From contig CM029622.1 of NCBI GenBank assembly GCA_017311315.1, forward strand, positions 16,069,100-16,133,099: a stretch of DNA of 64,000 nt. Reading direction: 5' to 3'. Both the position numbers and the translations under genes were made by a program. The DNA is from Dendrocalamus latiflorus. Its lineage: Eukaryota; Streptophyta; Magnoliopsida; Poales; Poaceae. Shown here piece after piece: positions 33,289-45,550 of the stretch. Every line of letters begins with the position of its first letter. The first letter of the stretch is position 1. Below the pieces are notes generated by a model. The model saw only the letters and a program-made list of their open reading frames with translations. It ran no database searches and had not been told where the DNA came from.

Positions 33289-33960
33289 CACAATTTCAGG
33301 TGCTCAGATTATGTAGAGAAAAAAATTAGAATATTAGTTTGAGTGCAAAAATGGTAACCAAGTAATTAGTTATAAGCTAAGATGTCTTTTTGAAACTCTT
33401 AATGATGAAAATTTCAACAACTAACTTTTTACTAAATCTACATGGGCATTGCAACAAAAGAAAGTCAATCAGTTGTAGCTTAAACAATCCAGATTAGTTC
33501 AAAAGTTAAGAAAATAGCTTTTGAGACTCAAGAAAGAAGGTGCATATTTGATCATATGTGTGATGGTCGGCATACCATACCAGAGGCGCCAATCATGCTA
33601 GACACATATGGTGGAATAATTGCTTTCCATCCAAACCGGATATGGCGCATTAATTACTTTCCATCTAAGATAAGATTGCTTAGCTATTTTGTTAGGATAA
33701 TTATCTTCAAGTTTGGTATGACTAGATACTATGTTAGGTGGAGCTCTCTCTATATAAGGGCTACCATATGAATGAAAGAGGAAGCAAGAATTATATCAAA
33801 TACCTTACCTTCCCGCATCTCCTTCCCACGCATCCTCCCTTTTGTTCATGCTTCTTCTCCTCCCCTGCTACCTCCACCATGGCACTAGGTCGTCAAGGCC
33901 CCGGGCCTAAGCCTACCGTTACCCACAATTATCCTATACGGTCACTAGACTGTGACAATT
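33289..33960. other. Intergenic DNA, LTR-like remnant, 23-bp tandem repeat at right edge
   Basis: No gene. The stretch around 33545-33800, with TATATAAGGG at 33751 and a following GAATGAAAGAGGAAGC, resembles the promoter part of a copia-type LTR, but ends and a partner copy are not visible. A 23-bp period direct repeat starts at 33956 and 33979 at the border with the gypsy remnant. Confidence 0.35.
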
Positions 33961-35446
33961 CTAAAATAAAGTCCTAGGCAATTCTAAAATAAAGTCCATA
34001 CTAATATCCTCCCAAGGTGCACTAGGAACAGGAAGTGGAGTATATAAATCATGTGGATTAAGTTTAGATTTCGCTTTGTGACATGTCACACATCGCTGTA
34101 CAAACCTTTCGACATCACGCCTCATTTTAGACCAATAAAAGTGATCGCTCGACATCATGAAGGTCTTTTCTCTCCCAAAGTGTCCTATCAATCCATCTAC
34201 ATGAGATTCCTACAATAAAAACAAATGCACGGACGAATCTGGAATACACAATTTGTTAGCACGAAATAAGAACCCATCATGAACATGGAAGTTGTCCCCA
34301 TCTTTTCCCATTTTTACATTTAGAATATAGTTCTGAAAATTCATGATTAAAAGTATATAAATCTTTCAGACTTTCTAAGCCAAACACCTTTGCTTCCAAT
34401 TGAGTTAAAAGCATTATCTACCATATTTCCTTTTCCTTTCTTGTAATCAACAACATATGTGAAAGTTTCAATGAATTATACCCCACATAGAATGTCTACG
34501 GTTCAGTTTAGCTTGGCTCTTCAAATATTTCAAAACTTCATGATCTGAGTGGATAACAAATTCTTTAGGCCAAAGATAATGTTGCCAAGTTTCAAGCACA
34601 CGTACCAAAACATACAATTCTTTATTATACACAAGATAGTTCAATTGAGCACCTCCTAGTTTCTCACTAAAGTATTCTACGGGTTTTCCTTCTTGCATTA
34701 AAACACCAATAGTACCTATTCCACTAGCATCACATTCAATCTCAAAAGTCTTAGTGAAATTAGGCAAAGCAAGCAATGATGCTTCAATTAGTTGTTTCTT
34801 TAGTTCTTGAAAAGCTTTTTCTTGTGATGAACCCCATTTAAATACAACACATTGTTTAGTCAATTCATTTAATAGGGCAACAATGGTGATACAATCTTTA
34901 ACAAAACGATGATAAAAACTAGCAAGACTATGAAAGCTTCTGGTTTGACTAACATTCACAGGTGTAGGCCAATCCTTAATTGTTTCAGTTTTAGATTCAG
35001 CTATCTCAATACCTTGTCTAGAAACAATATAGCCTAAGAACACAACCTTTTTTGATACAAAAAGTGCATTTATCAAGATTAGCATACAATTTCTCGCTCC
35101 TAAGTACTTCTAGCACTGTTTAATATGATCAATATGTTCATCCATCATTTTGCTAGAGATCAATATGTTATAAAAGTATACCATAACAAATTTGCCAATG
35201 AATGGTCTTAAAACATGATTCATTAATCGCATGAATGTGTAGGTACATTAGTTAAACCAAAAGATATACTAACCACTCATACAATCTAAGTTTCGTTTTA
35301 AAAGTAGTCTTCCATTCATCATCAAGTTTTATCCTAATCTAATGATATTCATTTCTCAAATCAATTTTAGTTAGTATAGTTGCGTCACTAAGTTCATCTA
35401 GCATATCATCTAACCTAGAAATAGGATGATGATATCTAACAGTGAT
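33961..35446 (-). pseudogene. Old Ty3/gypsy element, part 1: RT C-terminus, RNase H and integrase zinc finger
   Basis: Minus-strand frames give the reverse transcriptase thumb (VVFLGYIVSRQGIEI), the RT-associated RNase H (FEIECDASGIGTIGVLMQEG, then VIHSDHEVLKYLKSQ) and the integrase HHCC zinc finger with the start of the core (GHFGREKT, CVTCHKAKSK, PWEDISMDFILELPRT). Several frameshifts and stops break it. Integrase ends abruptly near 33965, so the element is truncated. It continues at 47454-48660 beyond the inserted Tat element. Confidence 0.8.
35442..35446. other. Left 5-bp target duplication of the Tat element
   Basis: GTGAT at 35442-35446 matches GTGAT at 47454-47458. It fixes the insertion point inside the gypsy RT gene. 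Confidence 0.9.
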
Positions 35447-35697
35447 TGTCGTAGGGGTGGCCCCCACCTAAACCCAGCAGGCCTGGTAGGAGATTATAAG
35501 GCCCAGAATGGGCCATGTGTAATGACATAACTGCCCCCAGAGGGGATAACCAGATGTAAGGGTATAACTGTAAAAGCACTCCTCATGTGTATATATATAT
35601 ATATGAGTACAAGCCATGGGGAGGACCCAGGCCATTACATTCATCTTCATCACTCTCCACTACCATCTCTCTCTCTGTTTGGTCTGTAGCCACAACA
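35447..35697 (+). repeat. 5' LTR of the Tat element
   Basis: It starts TGTCGTAGGGG and ends CCACAACA (TG...CA). An (AT)n tract near 35590 lies at the expected place for a TATA element. It is short for an LTR of a 12-kb element. Confidence 0.92.
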
Positions 35698-35699
35698 GT

Positions 35700-35715
35700 T
35701 GGCGCCGTCCGTGGG
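35700..35715 (+). promoter_or_regulatory. Primer binding site
   Basis: TGGCGCCGTCCGTGGG starts 3 bp after the 5' LTR. This is the usual position and sequence type for the minus-strand primer site of plant gypsy elements. I do not assign the tRNA. Confidence 0.75.
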
Positions 35716-35751
35716 GAGGACAGGAGCAAGCCTGAAGACCGAAGAAGAAGG

Positions 35752-37578
35752 ATGGCACCGAAAAAAGCTTCATCGGCGGCGGCGAAGGGAAAGAAGACGG
35801 CTGGATCGGAGCGGCGCGTGAATACCAGGGCTTCGGCACCGGCCGCCGAAGGAGCTGGCGGCGGCGTAGGCGCGGTGGTCGCGGGCGTCGACGCTCGCGC
35901 TACAACGACCGGCCCCGCCAGCGCCGCTACAACGACAGCCCCCGCCGCCCTCGCCGGCAGCGCGGATTCGACGGCCGGGGGCAGTCGCAATGAAGCATCC
36001 GGCGGATCCGGAGATCGTGTGGCGAGGGTCCCTGCACCGACCTGCCCGCTGGGTGTTCCGGCGGCCCCGACAGCACCTGCGGTGGAAGGCACCCTACTAG
36101 CAGCCCTCAACGCGTTCCAGCAGGAACTAGGGGACCTTCGCGGAGCCGTCCGAGATATACAAGAGGCTCGGAGCCAGCAGGCCGCGCCACTAATCGCGCC
36201 CGAGCCCACGCCGGAGGGAACGGACAGTCGTGAAGCCCCCGCATCTAGCCGCGTGCCGCTGAGACGTGTAGATTCGGAGTCCCCGCTTTCGGCGGAGCTA
36301 CAGCAGGTGGCATGGCCCGAAGACTTCAAGTTCCCTAGCGCCGTCGACTCGTACAAAGGCGACACGGACCCCCGCGAGTTCGTGCGCGTATACGAAACCG
36401 CGATCGAAGCCGCGGGCGGAGACGACACCGCGAAGGCGAAGGGAGTCCCCCTCGCGCTGCAAGGCGTGGCGCTCTCTTGGTTCTTTACCATGGAGCCCGG
36501 CTCCATCTATGCGTGGGAGCAGCTTCGCGTCCGCCTTCACAACAATTTCCAAGGAAACTACGTCGAGCGAGTTGGTACAGACCAACTCTTCGCCGTGAAG
36601 CAAGGACCCTCGGAGAAGCTCCGAGACTACCTCAAGCGCTTCGCCAAGATCCGGTGCCAAGTAAAAGACATTAATGAAACCACCGTCGTTAATGCAGCCA
36701 TACAGGGCCTTCGTCCGGGCTCGATGGCCCAGTACAACGCGCGGAGGCCAATCAAGACAGTCGCCAAGCTCTTCGACAAAATGGACGAGTACGCGCGGGC
36801 GGAGGAGGATGCGCGAAGACGCAGCATTACCGCCCTCGGCCTCGCCCATGAGGAGCGCCCCCCGCGCGAAGTGGGGGCGGGTGGTCCCTCCTCGAAGCAG
36901 GGCCGCAGCCGAGAGCCCCGAGGAGGCCCTCCCCGAGGCAGTGATACCGGGGTACAGGAAGGCTCTTCAAGGAGCAGGCATAAACCTCGGCGCCGCCAGC
37001 GCAGGTCGCAGGCGGCCCATCGTGTCCTCGACACCGAGAGCGCCCGCCAAGGATCCGACCCCGCCTCATGGAGGGGAGACCGGGGATCGGAAGGCGGACT
37101 TGATTGCGGCGGCCAACCCCACGCAGAACAAGAGCTCCTACACTATGGCAAGTGGTGCGAGGTACACGGCTACGGTGATCATTACACAAGGGCATGCACC
37201 GCGGTTATGGAGCTGCGGAGGGTGATGGCCGGGTCTCGGGCTTTGCCTCCTCGACCCCTCGCTGGAGCCCACGCGGGGCACCCCAGGGGTAGCCCCATAC
37301 GAGCCACCGCAACGGAGGGCGCGCAGCATCGCACCGTCGGCGTCATCACCGGAGGCTCCTCCTCAAAAGCCCCCGGGGAGCAGCCGCAACTGTGGATGCC
37401 GCCCCGCAGCATCACCTTCGACTTCAACGACGCCAGGGGTGTGGAGTACCCTCACCAAGACCCTCTAGTCATCCAGGCCCACATAGCCCGCTGTGACGTC
37501 AGGCACGTCCTTGTCGACGGGGGAAGCTCCGCGAATATCTTGTTCGCAGAGGCCCTCGACCGTATGGGGATCCCCTGA
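35752..37578 (+). pseudogene. Tat gag and N-terminal half of protease, ended by a premature TGA
   Basis: The first ATG after the primer binding site (35752, MAPKKASSAAAKGKK) is preferred over an in-frame ATG inside the LTR (35587). A low-complexity Ala/Pro region is followed by the retrotransposon gag domain (ALSWFFTMEPGSIYAWEQL, LFAVKQGPSEKLRDYLKRF), a basic Arg/Gly-rich region and the aspartic protease active site VLVDGGSSANILF. A TGA at 37576-37578 cuts the protease between its active site and its ILGRP motif (about residue 690 in the same frame). So this is a mutation rather than a natural gag-pol boundary. CGA to TGA by CpG deamination would explain it. Confidence 0.85.
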
Positions 37579-40500
37579 AGCCAGCTAGAGCAGCCAGGAG
37601 CTCCACTTCAAGGCTTCGGGGGTCAACCGCTGCAGGCCTTGGGACACGTGTCCCTTCCGGTCACTTTCCGTCAGGAGGGCAACAAGGGTAACATCCGGAC
37701 CGAGCATGTCATCTTCGACGTCGTCGATATCCCACATCCCTACAACGCCATACTGGGTCGACCCGCCATCAACTCTTTCGAGGCGATCCCACACTACGCT
37801 TTTTTGTGTGTGAAGCTTCCGGGCCCGGAGGGTGTTATCACCGTCTTCGGCGATCAGGACCTGGCCAGACGCGCCGAGGTCGGCAGCCACATTCCACATC
37901 GCCCGGTGCATGCCCTGTCCGGCACGCTCGGCGACGGGCCCTCAGCCCCCGGATGGACGCCCAAGCCTTGGCCCGAGGGCGGAGTCAAGAAGGTGCCGCT
38001 CCAGGCGGAGGGGCAGTTTGTGTCCATCGGCGAGGGGCTCCCACCGGGAGTCGAGCGGGATCTGCTCCGAGTGCTTCAGAACAACATTGACATTTTCGCA
38101 TGGTCCCCGGAGGACATCAAGGGTGTAGACCGAGCACTAATCGAGCATCGCTTGGCGGTCCGCCCCGACGCCAAGCCGGTCAAGCAAAGGCTTCGGCGTA
38201 TGTCGATGGATCGGCAGCAGGTGGCGAAGCTTCTTCACGCCGGGGTCATCCGCGAGGTCCACCATCCAGAGTGGCTCGCTAACCCGGTGCTAGTCAAAAA
38301 GGCCAGCGGGGCCTGGCGTATGTGCATCGACTTCACGGCACTCAACAAGGCGTGCCCGAAGGATAATTACCCCTTGCCGCGCATCGATCAACTGGTCGAC
38401 GCCACCGCTGGGTGCGAACTCATGAGTTTCCTAGACGCCTATTCCGGCTACCACCAGGTATACATGGCCGAAGACGACGAGGAGAAGACTAGTTTCATCA
38501 CACCACTTGGGACGTTCTGCTTCGTCAGAATGCCCTTTGGTTTGAAGAATGCAGGCGCTACCTTCACCCGTCTCGTCGCCATTGCCCTGGCCGCCCAGCT
38601 CGGGAGGAACGTCGAAACTTACGTCGATGACGTGGTGGTCAAAACCCGGCAGCTCGCTCTGCATGGCCAGGACCTCCAGGAGACCTTCGACAATCTCCGG
38701 AAGGCGGGCATCAAGCTCAACCCCGATAAATGCGTCTTCGGGGTGAAGGCGGGCAAACTCCTAGGTTTCCTCGTGTCCGGACGGGGCATCCAGGCGAACC
38801 CCGACAAAGTAGACGTCATTCTGGGTATGGAGCCGCCCAAGACAACGAGGGAGGTCCAGAGGCTGGCGGGCCGCATGGCAGCATTAAGCCGCTTCCTATC
38901 CAGGGCGGCGGAGCGGGGCCTGCCGTTTTTCAAGACACTCCGCGGGTGCGATGGATTTCGTTGGGACGGAGATTGCGCGAAGGCCTTCGACGAGCTCAAG
39001 CAGCACCTGGCAAGCCTCCCCACTCTGGTCGCCCCAGCACCAGAGGCTCCCCTCCTGCTCTATCTGGCCGCGTCAGCCACCGCGGTCAGCGCCGTCCTCG
39101 TCTTAGAGGAAGGCGCCATGCAGCGGCCTGTCTACTTTGTCTCCGAAGCCCTCCAAGGCGCCAAGACAAGATACACGGAGCTTGAGAAGCTCGCCTACGC
39201 GCTGGTCATGGCCTCCAGGAAGCTTCGGCATTATTTTCTGGCCCACTCGATCAGAGTGCCTTCCTCATTCCCCCTGGCAGAGATGCTACACAACAAGGAG
39301 TCCACAGGGCGCATCGGCAAATGGGCTGCCGAGCTCGCTCCCTTCTCCTTGACGTATGCCTCGCGAATGGCAATCAAATCCCAAGTCCTGGCGGATTTTC
39401 TCGCCGAATGGACCCCGCCGGCCCAACCCGTCCAGACGCACGATGATCCCGTCTGGACGCTTACAATCGACGGAGCTTACAGCGTAGCCGGCGCGGGCGT
39501 AGGGGCGGTGATCGTCACGCCCGAAGGACAGCGCTTGCTATACTCGGCGCGCCTTGCCTTCCCTGCCACCAACAACACGGCTGAATACGAGGCACTGCTC
39601 TTTGGCCTGGCGAAGCTCAAGGCAGTCGGCGCGAGACGGGTGTTGGTCCGCACCGATTCGCGCTTGGTGGCTGGCAATGTGGACAAGTCATATCAAGCCA
39701 AGGACCCTGAATTGGCCAAGTACCTCGCGGCGGTCAGGGCGAGGGAAAGGCACTTCTTGGGTGTCACCATCAAGGCCATCCCCCGCACGGAGAATGAGCA
39801 GGCCGACGCCCTCGCTAAGGCGGCCAGCCAGCAACTGCCCCCCCGGAGGGGGCGTTTTACGAGGTATTAGCGCAGGCGGTCATCGCGCAGGACAACCGGG
39901 ACGCGGCCCTCGTCCACCGCATTGATCGGCCAGGAGATTGGCGAGAGCCCATCTTCAATATCTTGCAAGGCGTCGCCGAGCCGGAGGACCCTGCCGAGCT
40001 TCGGCGCTTGCAGCACCGCGCACGGTCCTTCCAGGTGTTCGAGGGGATACTCTACAAGAGAGGGGTTTGCGCACCGCTCCTGCGCTGCCTCTCGACTGAG
40101 GGGGGAAAGGAGCTCCTAGCGGAGATCCACGCGGGCGTATGCGGATCCCACCTGGCACCGAGGTCATTAGTCGGGAAGGCGTTCAGGCAAGGCTTCGACT
40201 GGCCAACTGCCATCACCGACGCCCAGGACCTCGTCCGTCGGTGCCAAGGGTGCTAGTGGATGGCCCGCATCATCCGCAGGCCCCCGACGAGCCTCAACCC
40301 CATTCCCCCGGTGTGGCCACTGGCACGCTGGGGCCTTGATATAGTAGGACCACTTGCCCGAGCTCCAGGGGACCTCCGGTTCGTGGTAGTCGCGCTGGAG
40401 TATTTCTCCAGATGGCCGGAAGCGGTCGCCCTGGCCAAAGTAACTTCTGCGGCCATACAGCGCTTCCTATGGCAAAACATCATATGTCGCTTCGGTGTGC

Positions 40501-41159
40501 CCCGGGAGCTCACGGTTGACAACGGCCTGCAGTTCGACGCCACCCTCTTCAAAGACTATTGTGACAGCATGGGCATCACCCTCCGATTCGCCTCGGTAGG
40601 GCATCCCCAGTCCAACGGGGCGGTCGAACGGGCGAATGGCACCATCTCCGCCGCCATCAAAAAGCGCTTGGTCGGATTGCCAAAGGGCAAGTGGCCAAGC
40701 GAGCTTCACAGCGTTCTATGGTCGCTCCGCACAACGGTAACGCGCCCGACGGGATTCACGCCGTTCAAGCTCCTTTTCAGTGACGAAGCGGTGACGCCCG
40801 AGGAAATCAAAGCCGGCTCGCGGAGGGTCCTCGTCCAAGCACCCGAGGAGGAGCGCCGTGTGTCCTTGGACCTCCTCGACGGAATACGGGCAGATGCAGC
40901 CCACCATGTCGAGAAGTATGCACGGCAGACAATGCGTACTCGGGACCGCTCTATATGCCCGCGGGGGTTCAAGCCGGGGGATCTCGTTCTCAGAGTGGCA
41001 CTCCAGGCGAAGACCGTTGGCAAGCTGGAGTCCAAGTGGGAAGGCTCGTACATCGTGACGGAGGCATTGCCGAAGGGGGCATACCGCCTCGCCATGCTCG
41101 AAGGACAAGCCCTCCGGCACACATGGAACGCGGACAAGTTGCGGTGGTACTACGCCTAG
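37579..41159 (+). pseudogene. Tat pol: protease end, RT, RNase H, second RNase H, integrase; one-base shift and one stop
   Basis: The frame of gag continues to about 39850: protease C-terminus (NAILGRPAINSF), RT (FLDAYSGYHQVYM, MPFGLKNAGATF, YVDDVVVKT), the RT-linked RNase H (KLRHYFLAHSIRV) and a second RNase H with acidic residues in TIDGAY, NTAEYEALL, VRTDSRLV and NEQADALAK. Then one base is missing near a C7/G5 stretch (39838-39852) and the reading frame moves to FYEVLAQAV. The integrase zinc finger ends at a TAG (40254-40256, probably a former CAG). The integrase core follows (WGLDIVGPL, VDNGLQFDA, HPQSNGAVERANGTISAAIK with the catalytic D, D, E) and its C-terminus ends at 41159. Two lesions prevent production of full pol as read. 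Confidence 0.88.
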
Positions 41160-41279
41160 AAGTAGGACAGCAAGCGTAGAGCCACCAGCCCTTTGTTATG
41201 CGATGCTCGCCCGCGCAAACGGGAGTTCAATAAAGGTTGCTGTTCCCAAAGCGTCCCCTGTCCACGCGGAGCAGAGCAA

Positions 41280-42465
41280 AGTCCACGGACTATAAATAAG
41301 ACGTAGCATCGAGCCTAGCTCCGCACGCGACAGTCTACGGACTATAAATAAGACGTAGCGTCGAGCCTAGCTCCGCACGCACCAGTCTACGGACTTTAAA
41401 TAAGACGTAGCGTCGAGCCTAGCTCCGCACGCGACAGTCCACGGACTATAAATAAGACGTAGCGTCGAGCCTAGCTCCGCACGCACTAGTCTACGAACTT
41501 TAAATAAGACGTAGCGTCGAGCCTAGCTCCGCACGCGACAGTCCACAGACTATAAATAAGACGTAGCGTCGAGCCTAGCTCCGCACGCACTAGTCTACAG
41601 ACTTTAAATAAGACGTAGCGTCGAGCCTAGCTCCGCACGCGACAGTCCACGGACTATAAATAAGACGTAGCGTCGAGCCTAGCTCCGCACGCACTAGTCT
41701 ACGGACTTTAAATAAGACGTAGCTTCGAGCCTAGCTCCGCACGCACCAGTCCACGGACTTTAAATAAGACGTAGCGTCGAGGTCCGCCTCCGCACGCACT
41801 CTACGGAGTATAAATAAGACGCAGCGGGGGGACGCCTCCGCGCGCACTCTACGGAGTATAAATAAGACGTAGCGTTGAGCTTAGCTTCCGCACGCGCGAG
41901 TCTCCGGACTATAAAGGAAGTCGTAGCGTCGAGGTCCGCCTCCGCACGCACCAGTCTACGGACTTTAAATAAGACGTAGCGTCGAGGTCCGCCTCCGCAC
42001 GCGCGAGTCTCCGGACTATAAAGGAAGTCGTAGCGTCGAGGTCCGCCTCCGCACGCACCAGTCTACGGACTTTAAATAAGACGTAGCGTCGAGGTCCGCC
42101 TCCGCACGCGCGAGTCTCCGGACTATAAAGGAAGTCGTAGCGTCGAGGTCCGCCTCCGCACGCACCAGTCTACGGACTTTAAATAAGACGTAGCGTCGAG
42201 GTCCGCCTCCGCACGCGCGAGTCTCCGGACTATAAAGGAAGTCGTAGCGTCGAGGTCCGCCTCCGCACGCACCAGTCTACGGACTTTAAACAAGACGTAG
42301 CGTTGAGGTCCGCCTCCGCACGCGCGAGTCTTCGGACTATAAAGAAAGTCGTAGCGGCGGGGTTCGCCTCCGCACGCGCCGGTCCATACTTTGAATAAGA
42401 CGCGGATGCCCTCCCTGCGCGCTCTACGAAGTATAAACAAGGTGCGGAGGCCTTCTCCCCTTCGC
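41280..42465. repeat. Tandem array, about 22 units of about 52 bp, each with a TATA-like motif
   Basis: Starts at 41288, 41340 and 41392 show a 52-bp period. The unit contains GACTATAAATAAGACGTAGC or a TTTAAATAAG variant, and CTCCGCACGC. The right half has a higher-order dimer alternating a TTTAAATAAGACG unit with a TATAAAGGAAGTCG unit. The array lies between the pol stop and the 3' end of the antisense gene, so the polyadenylation region of both transcripts may fall in or beside it. Confidence 0.9.
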
Positions 42466-42588
42466 GTTCGGCAGCAGGTAACACCAACAATAAGGTACTA
42501 CTTGGATTCATTGCAAAAGCAAAGGGGATTACAAGGTTACAAGCGTAAGAACCAGTGCATTATCCCCCTGCCCTAACCGACCAACCGC

Positions 42589-45550
42589 TCAGCCTTGGCG
42601 CGGTGCGGACGAACCCGTGCCGTCGTCGCCGTGACGCTGAAGGACCCTTTCGAGCCACTGGAGGAGGTCCCCCTCCCCATGCAGCGTCTGCTGCACGGCA
42701 ACCCTCGCTGCATCTTCCCCAAAGCGGCCCCAGATTCGTTGATGGAAGTTCTGCAGGCTAGGCCCGATGGAGCGGATGGCGTCCGATATGACCTCTGGTC
42801 GGTCGGGAAGATCCAATTGAGGATTTGATAGCTCATGGGTATGTCTACACCCACGAGTGTGAAGCAGGGCGAGGGCGAAGCACGCACCAACATAGCCGCA
42901 GTGCTCGCCAAACGTTCTGGCGCCACGAAGAGCAACGCCGGCCCCCTCCTCAATCAACCCGAGCGTCTCCGACAGGGCCTCCGGCCCGTGCGTAGTGTCC
43001 GACACTCTGATGCACAGATCTCGGAGGGCCTGGTTCAAAGACTCCATGGCCCGCCACGCCGACGTGGACGCATTTTCCAGGATGAGCCTATTCTCGGCAG
43101 CGGACTCCGCCAGCTGGGCGTTCTCCCCCTCTAGCACGGCGATCTGTTGCACGAAGGCAGCGCGCTCCTCAGCAGCGGCGCACCTGGCTCCCGTGGCCTC
43201 GAGTTCTGCGGTCGCCATGGCGCCCTCCAGCGCGCGAAGTTCTTCATCCTTCGCGGCGAGAGCATTGCTTGCTTTACGAAGGCTGGCTTCCAGAGCCCTC
43301 CGCTCCCGAACGCGAGCCTCGTCAAAGGACCGGCTGAGGGCAAGCGTCTGGCAAAGACAACAAATCAGCAGGCGTCCAGCAGTACCTTACAAAGCTGAAG
43401 CGCACATGTTTACCCTCATCTCGGAGGCCTGTAGCGCGAGCGCTAGGAGTTCCCCCTCGCATGACGACAACATCTCCCGGTCGAGGCCGTTGTCGGCACG
43501 CTCCGCGGCTGCGGTCAGGTCGCAGAATATCTCTGGGTGAGGAAGGAAGTCCGAGCGAGCGAGCCCCGGCCCCAACGCGCCAGGATTTACCGCGGTCACG
43601 GCCACGTCAACAACGGCGGACACCTGCGGGGCACCCTGCACAAGGCTTCCGACTTCGCGCATACCCCCGCTGCTCGATCCTTCGCCACGTCCGGGAGACT
43701 TCGTCTCGTCTGATGTTGGCAGAATGAGCGAGCAGATCGGAGAAAGTCTCGCGAAGTCAAGTGAAGAAAGGGACTCACGCCTACCTCCTGCGCCCCTCGT
43801 CGCGGTAGGACGTGGCGCCGGTTCGACCACCCAGGGGGAGGCGGGCGCCTCGACGGTCGGGGAGAAGGTCTTCTCGGCCGCGCCAGACGCCATAATCCCG
43901 CGGCAAGGCCCCGCAACGGCGTATCGACCTCTCGCTGGCGGCGGGGACTGAGTCCGAGGGCGTTTCGCCAGCGGTGGCACAGGCGATTCTTCCACGGCAG
44001 GACCAGCTCCGGTTACCGTCGTCCCCACGGTTTCCTCTGTAGGGGGCGCGCCCTCGTCGGCCGCTGCAGTTGATAACGCACCTTCAACCGTGGTTTTCCC
44101 GCCAGGAACGACGCCACCCCCCGGGTTGGCGAGTTCCAACTCAACGATGGCCGCGAGCCCGAGCACGGGCTCGTGGGCGTCGGCAGAAGGTGCCGGGGGA
44201 TCCGCGGCGGCGCGCCCCTCCGAAGCAGTATGGCCAGGCCCACCGCCGGTCGCACGCCTCGTCTCAGCTGTGCTAGCCGCCGGGGGGGCTGCGGGTCGCA
44301 TACGGCAGCCGGGGAACGGGCCCGACGTCGCGAAGATAACGCCCCCGTAGGGCTATCACCGTCCTGAGCGCCCGGAGTCCCGACGGGAAGCTCTTCTGGC
44401 ACCGCGCGCTCGGGCACGGTAATGCCCACAGCCTCGCAGGTGCGGTTTACCCGCCCCTGCTTAGCCGCCTTGACTGCGGCCTCGCGAGCCTGGTGCTCTT
44501 TAAGCGTGTACGGGCCGAGGAGCGCCGCAACCGCGCGCTCCGCATCTTCTAGCCGAGCCATTGCGCAGGAGATCACGTCAGTCAGGCAGAAGCCAAACAG
44601 ATACAATGGCGCGCGTAAAGCGTGCTGGGCGACTTACAAGGAGCGAAGGGCGGAAGCAGGCGAGATGCGGATGGATCGAACCCGTCCTCGCGGGGGCCAT
44701 TCTGTCCAACATACTTCCCCCGGGAGGAGAGTGGCGCCGCCCCATACATCGTGAACTCCTCGGCTAGGTCGTGCACGCTCATTCGACGGGCGACACCGAC
44801 AAGACTCTGTAGCTTTCGCGTGTCGTCAATCTCCGCCTTCAGACTCGGCGTACTGTTAAACGAGATCGGCCCACCTCGGCACTGCATTCTGCTCTTGTCG
44901 GTCACGGTGTAGTAGAACCACCACCGAGTCCAGCCGGACGCCCATTGCCCCGACGAGGCTGGCACAGGGAACAACGTCGTGCATGACGCCCGGAGGACGA
45001 AGTCCACACCGCCGAAGTTGGACACCGCCCCGTCAACCTTTCTGGGTCGACACTGCGCGTCGTGCAGAGTGGCGAATAAGCTCGCGCTAGGACGCCACCC
45101 CTCGGTCCGCATCGCCCACGTGAAGACAGCTAGGCGGAGTATCGCGTGGGGCGTCAACTGGGCTAGCTCCAACTTGTAGGCCCGCAGGACTTCGCCCACG
45201 AACAACGTGCAGGGCATTCGAAGGCCGGCGTCGAAGAACGCGACCAAAACAATCGCCTCCATTGCCCCGGGCTTCGGCTCCGTCTCGTCCCGGCGGGGTA
45301 GGCGAGCCCCATTGCGATCCACGATCTTCCCCTCATCCACGAGCCGCTGCAGCGTCCCTTCAGGCACGCGGCTCTTCCCCAGCACATGGGAGCAGCAGCC
45401 TCCCGAGTGCTCCATGGCGTTCCACCACTTGTTGGCGCGTGAGCTCCCCCGCGGCACCAGTCTGTACTCCTTGGAAGGATGGGACACCTCGCCCTGGCTA
45501 GGCAAGGAACCGCTGCGGGGATGGTAGGTGGCGTCGTCATGGCTAGCCAT
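42589..45550 (-). pseudogene. Antisense gene of the Tat element (putative gypsy-type transposon protein, PF04195-like)
   Basis: Minus-strand exons: 45550-44638, 44545-43414 and 43347-42589, with GT-AG introns of 92 and 66 bp. Exon 1 encodes a conserved domain seen next to many grass Tat elements (MEAIVLVAFFDAGLRMPCTL, PHAILRLAVFTWAM, GWTRWWFYYTV). Exon 2 is low-complexity (Ala/Pro/Gly). Exon 3 is a coiled coil (RERRALEASLRKASNALAAK). Intron phases close only if one base is restored in exon 2, most likely in the C7 run at about 44286-44292. The role is unknown; position and orientation suggest an element-encoded accessory protein expressed from the 3' side. The exon 1/2 junction is my best guess. 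Confidence 0.65.

Noticed and set aside
35583..36506. 307-aa minus-strand frame over Tat gag
   Set aside because: Shadow of the GC-rich gag coding sequence; no domain.
37576..37578. Programmed stop readthrough between gag and pol
   Set aside because: The stop interrupts the protease domain itself and lacks a known readthrough context; CpG decay explains it better.
39838..39860. Programmed -1 frameshift in Tat pol
   Set aside because: The C7 run does not fit the X XXY YYZ pattern in the reading frame, and RNase H to integrase is not a usual recoding site. A one-base deletion is simpler.
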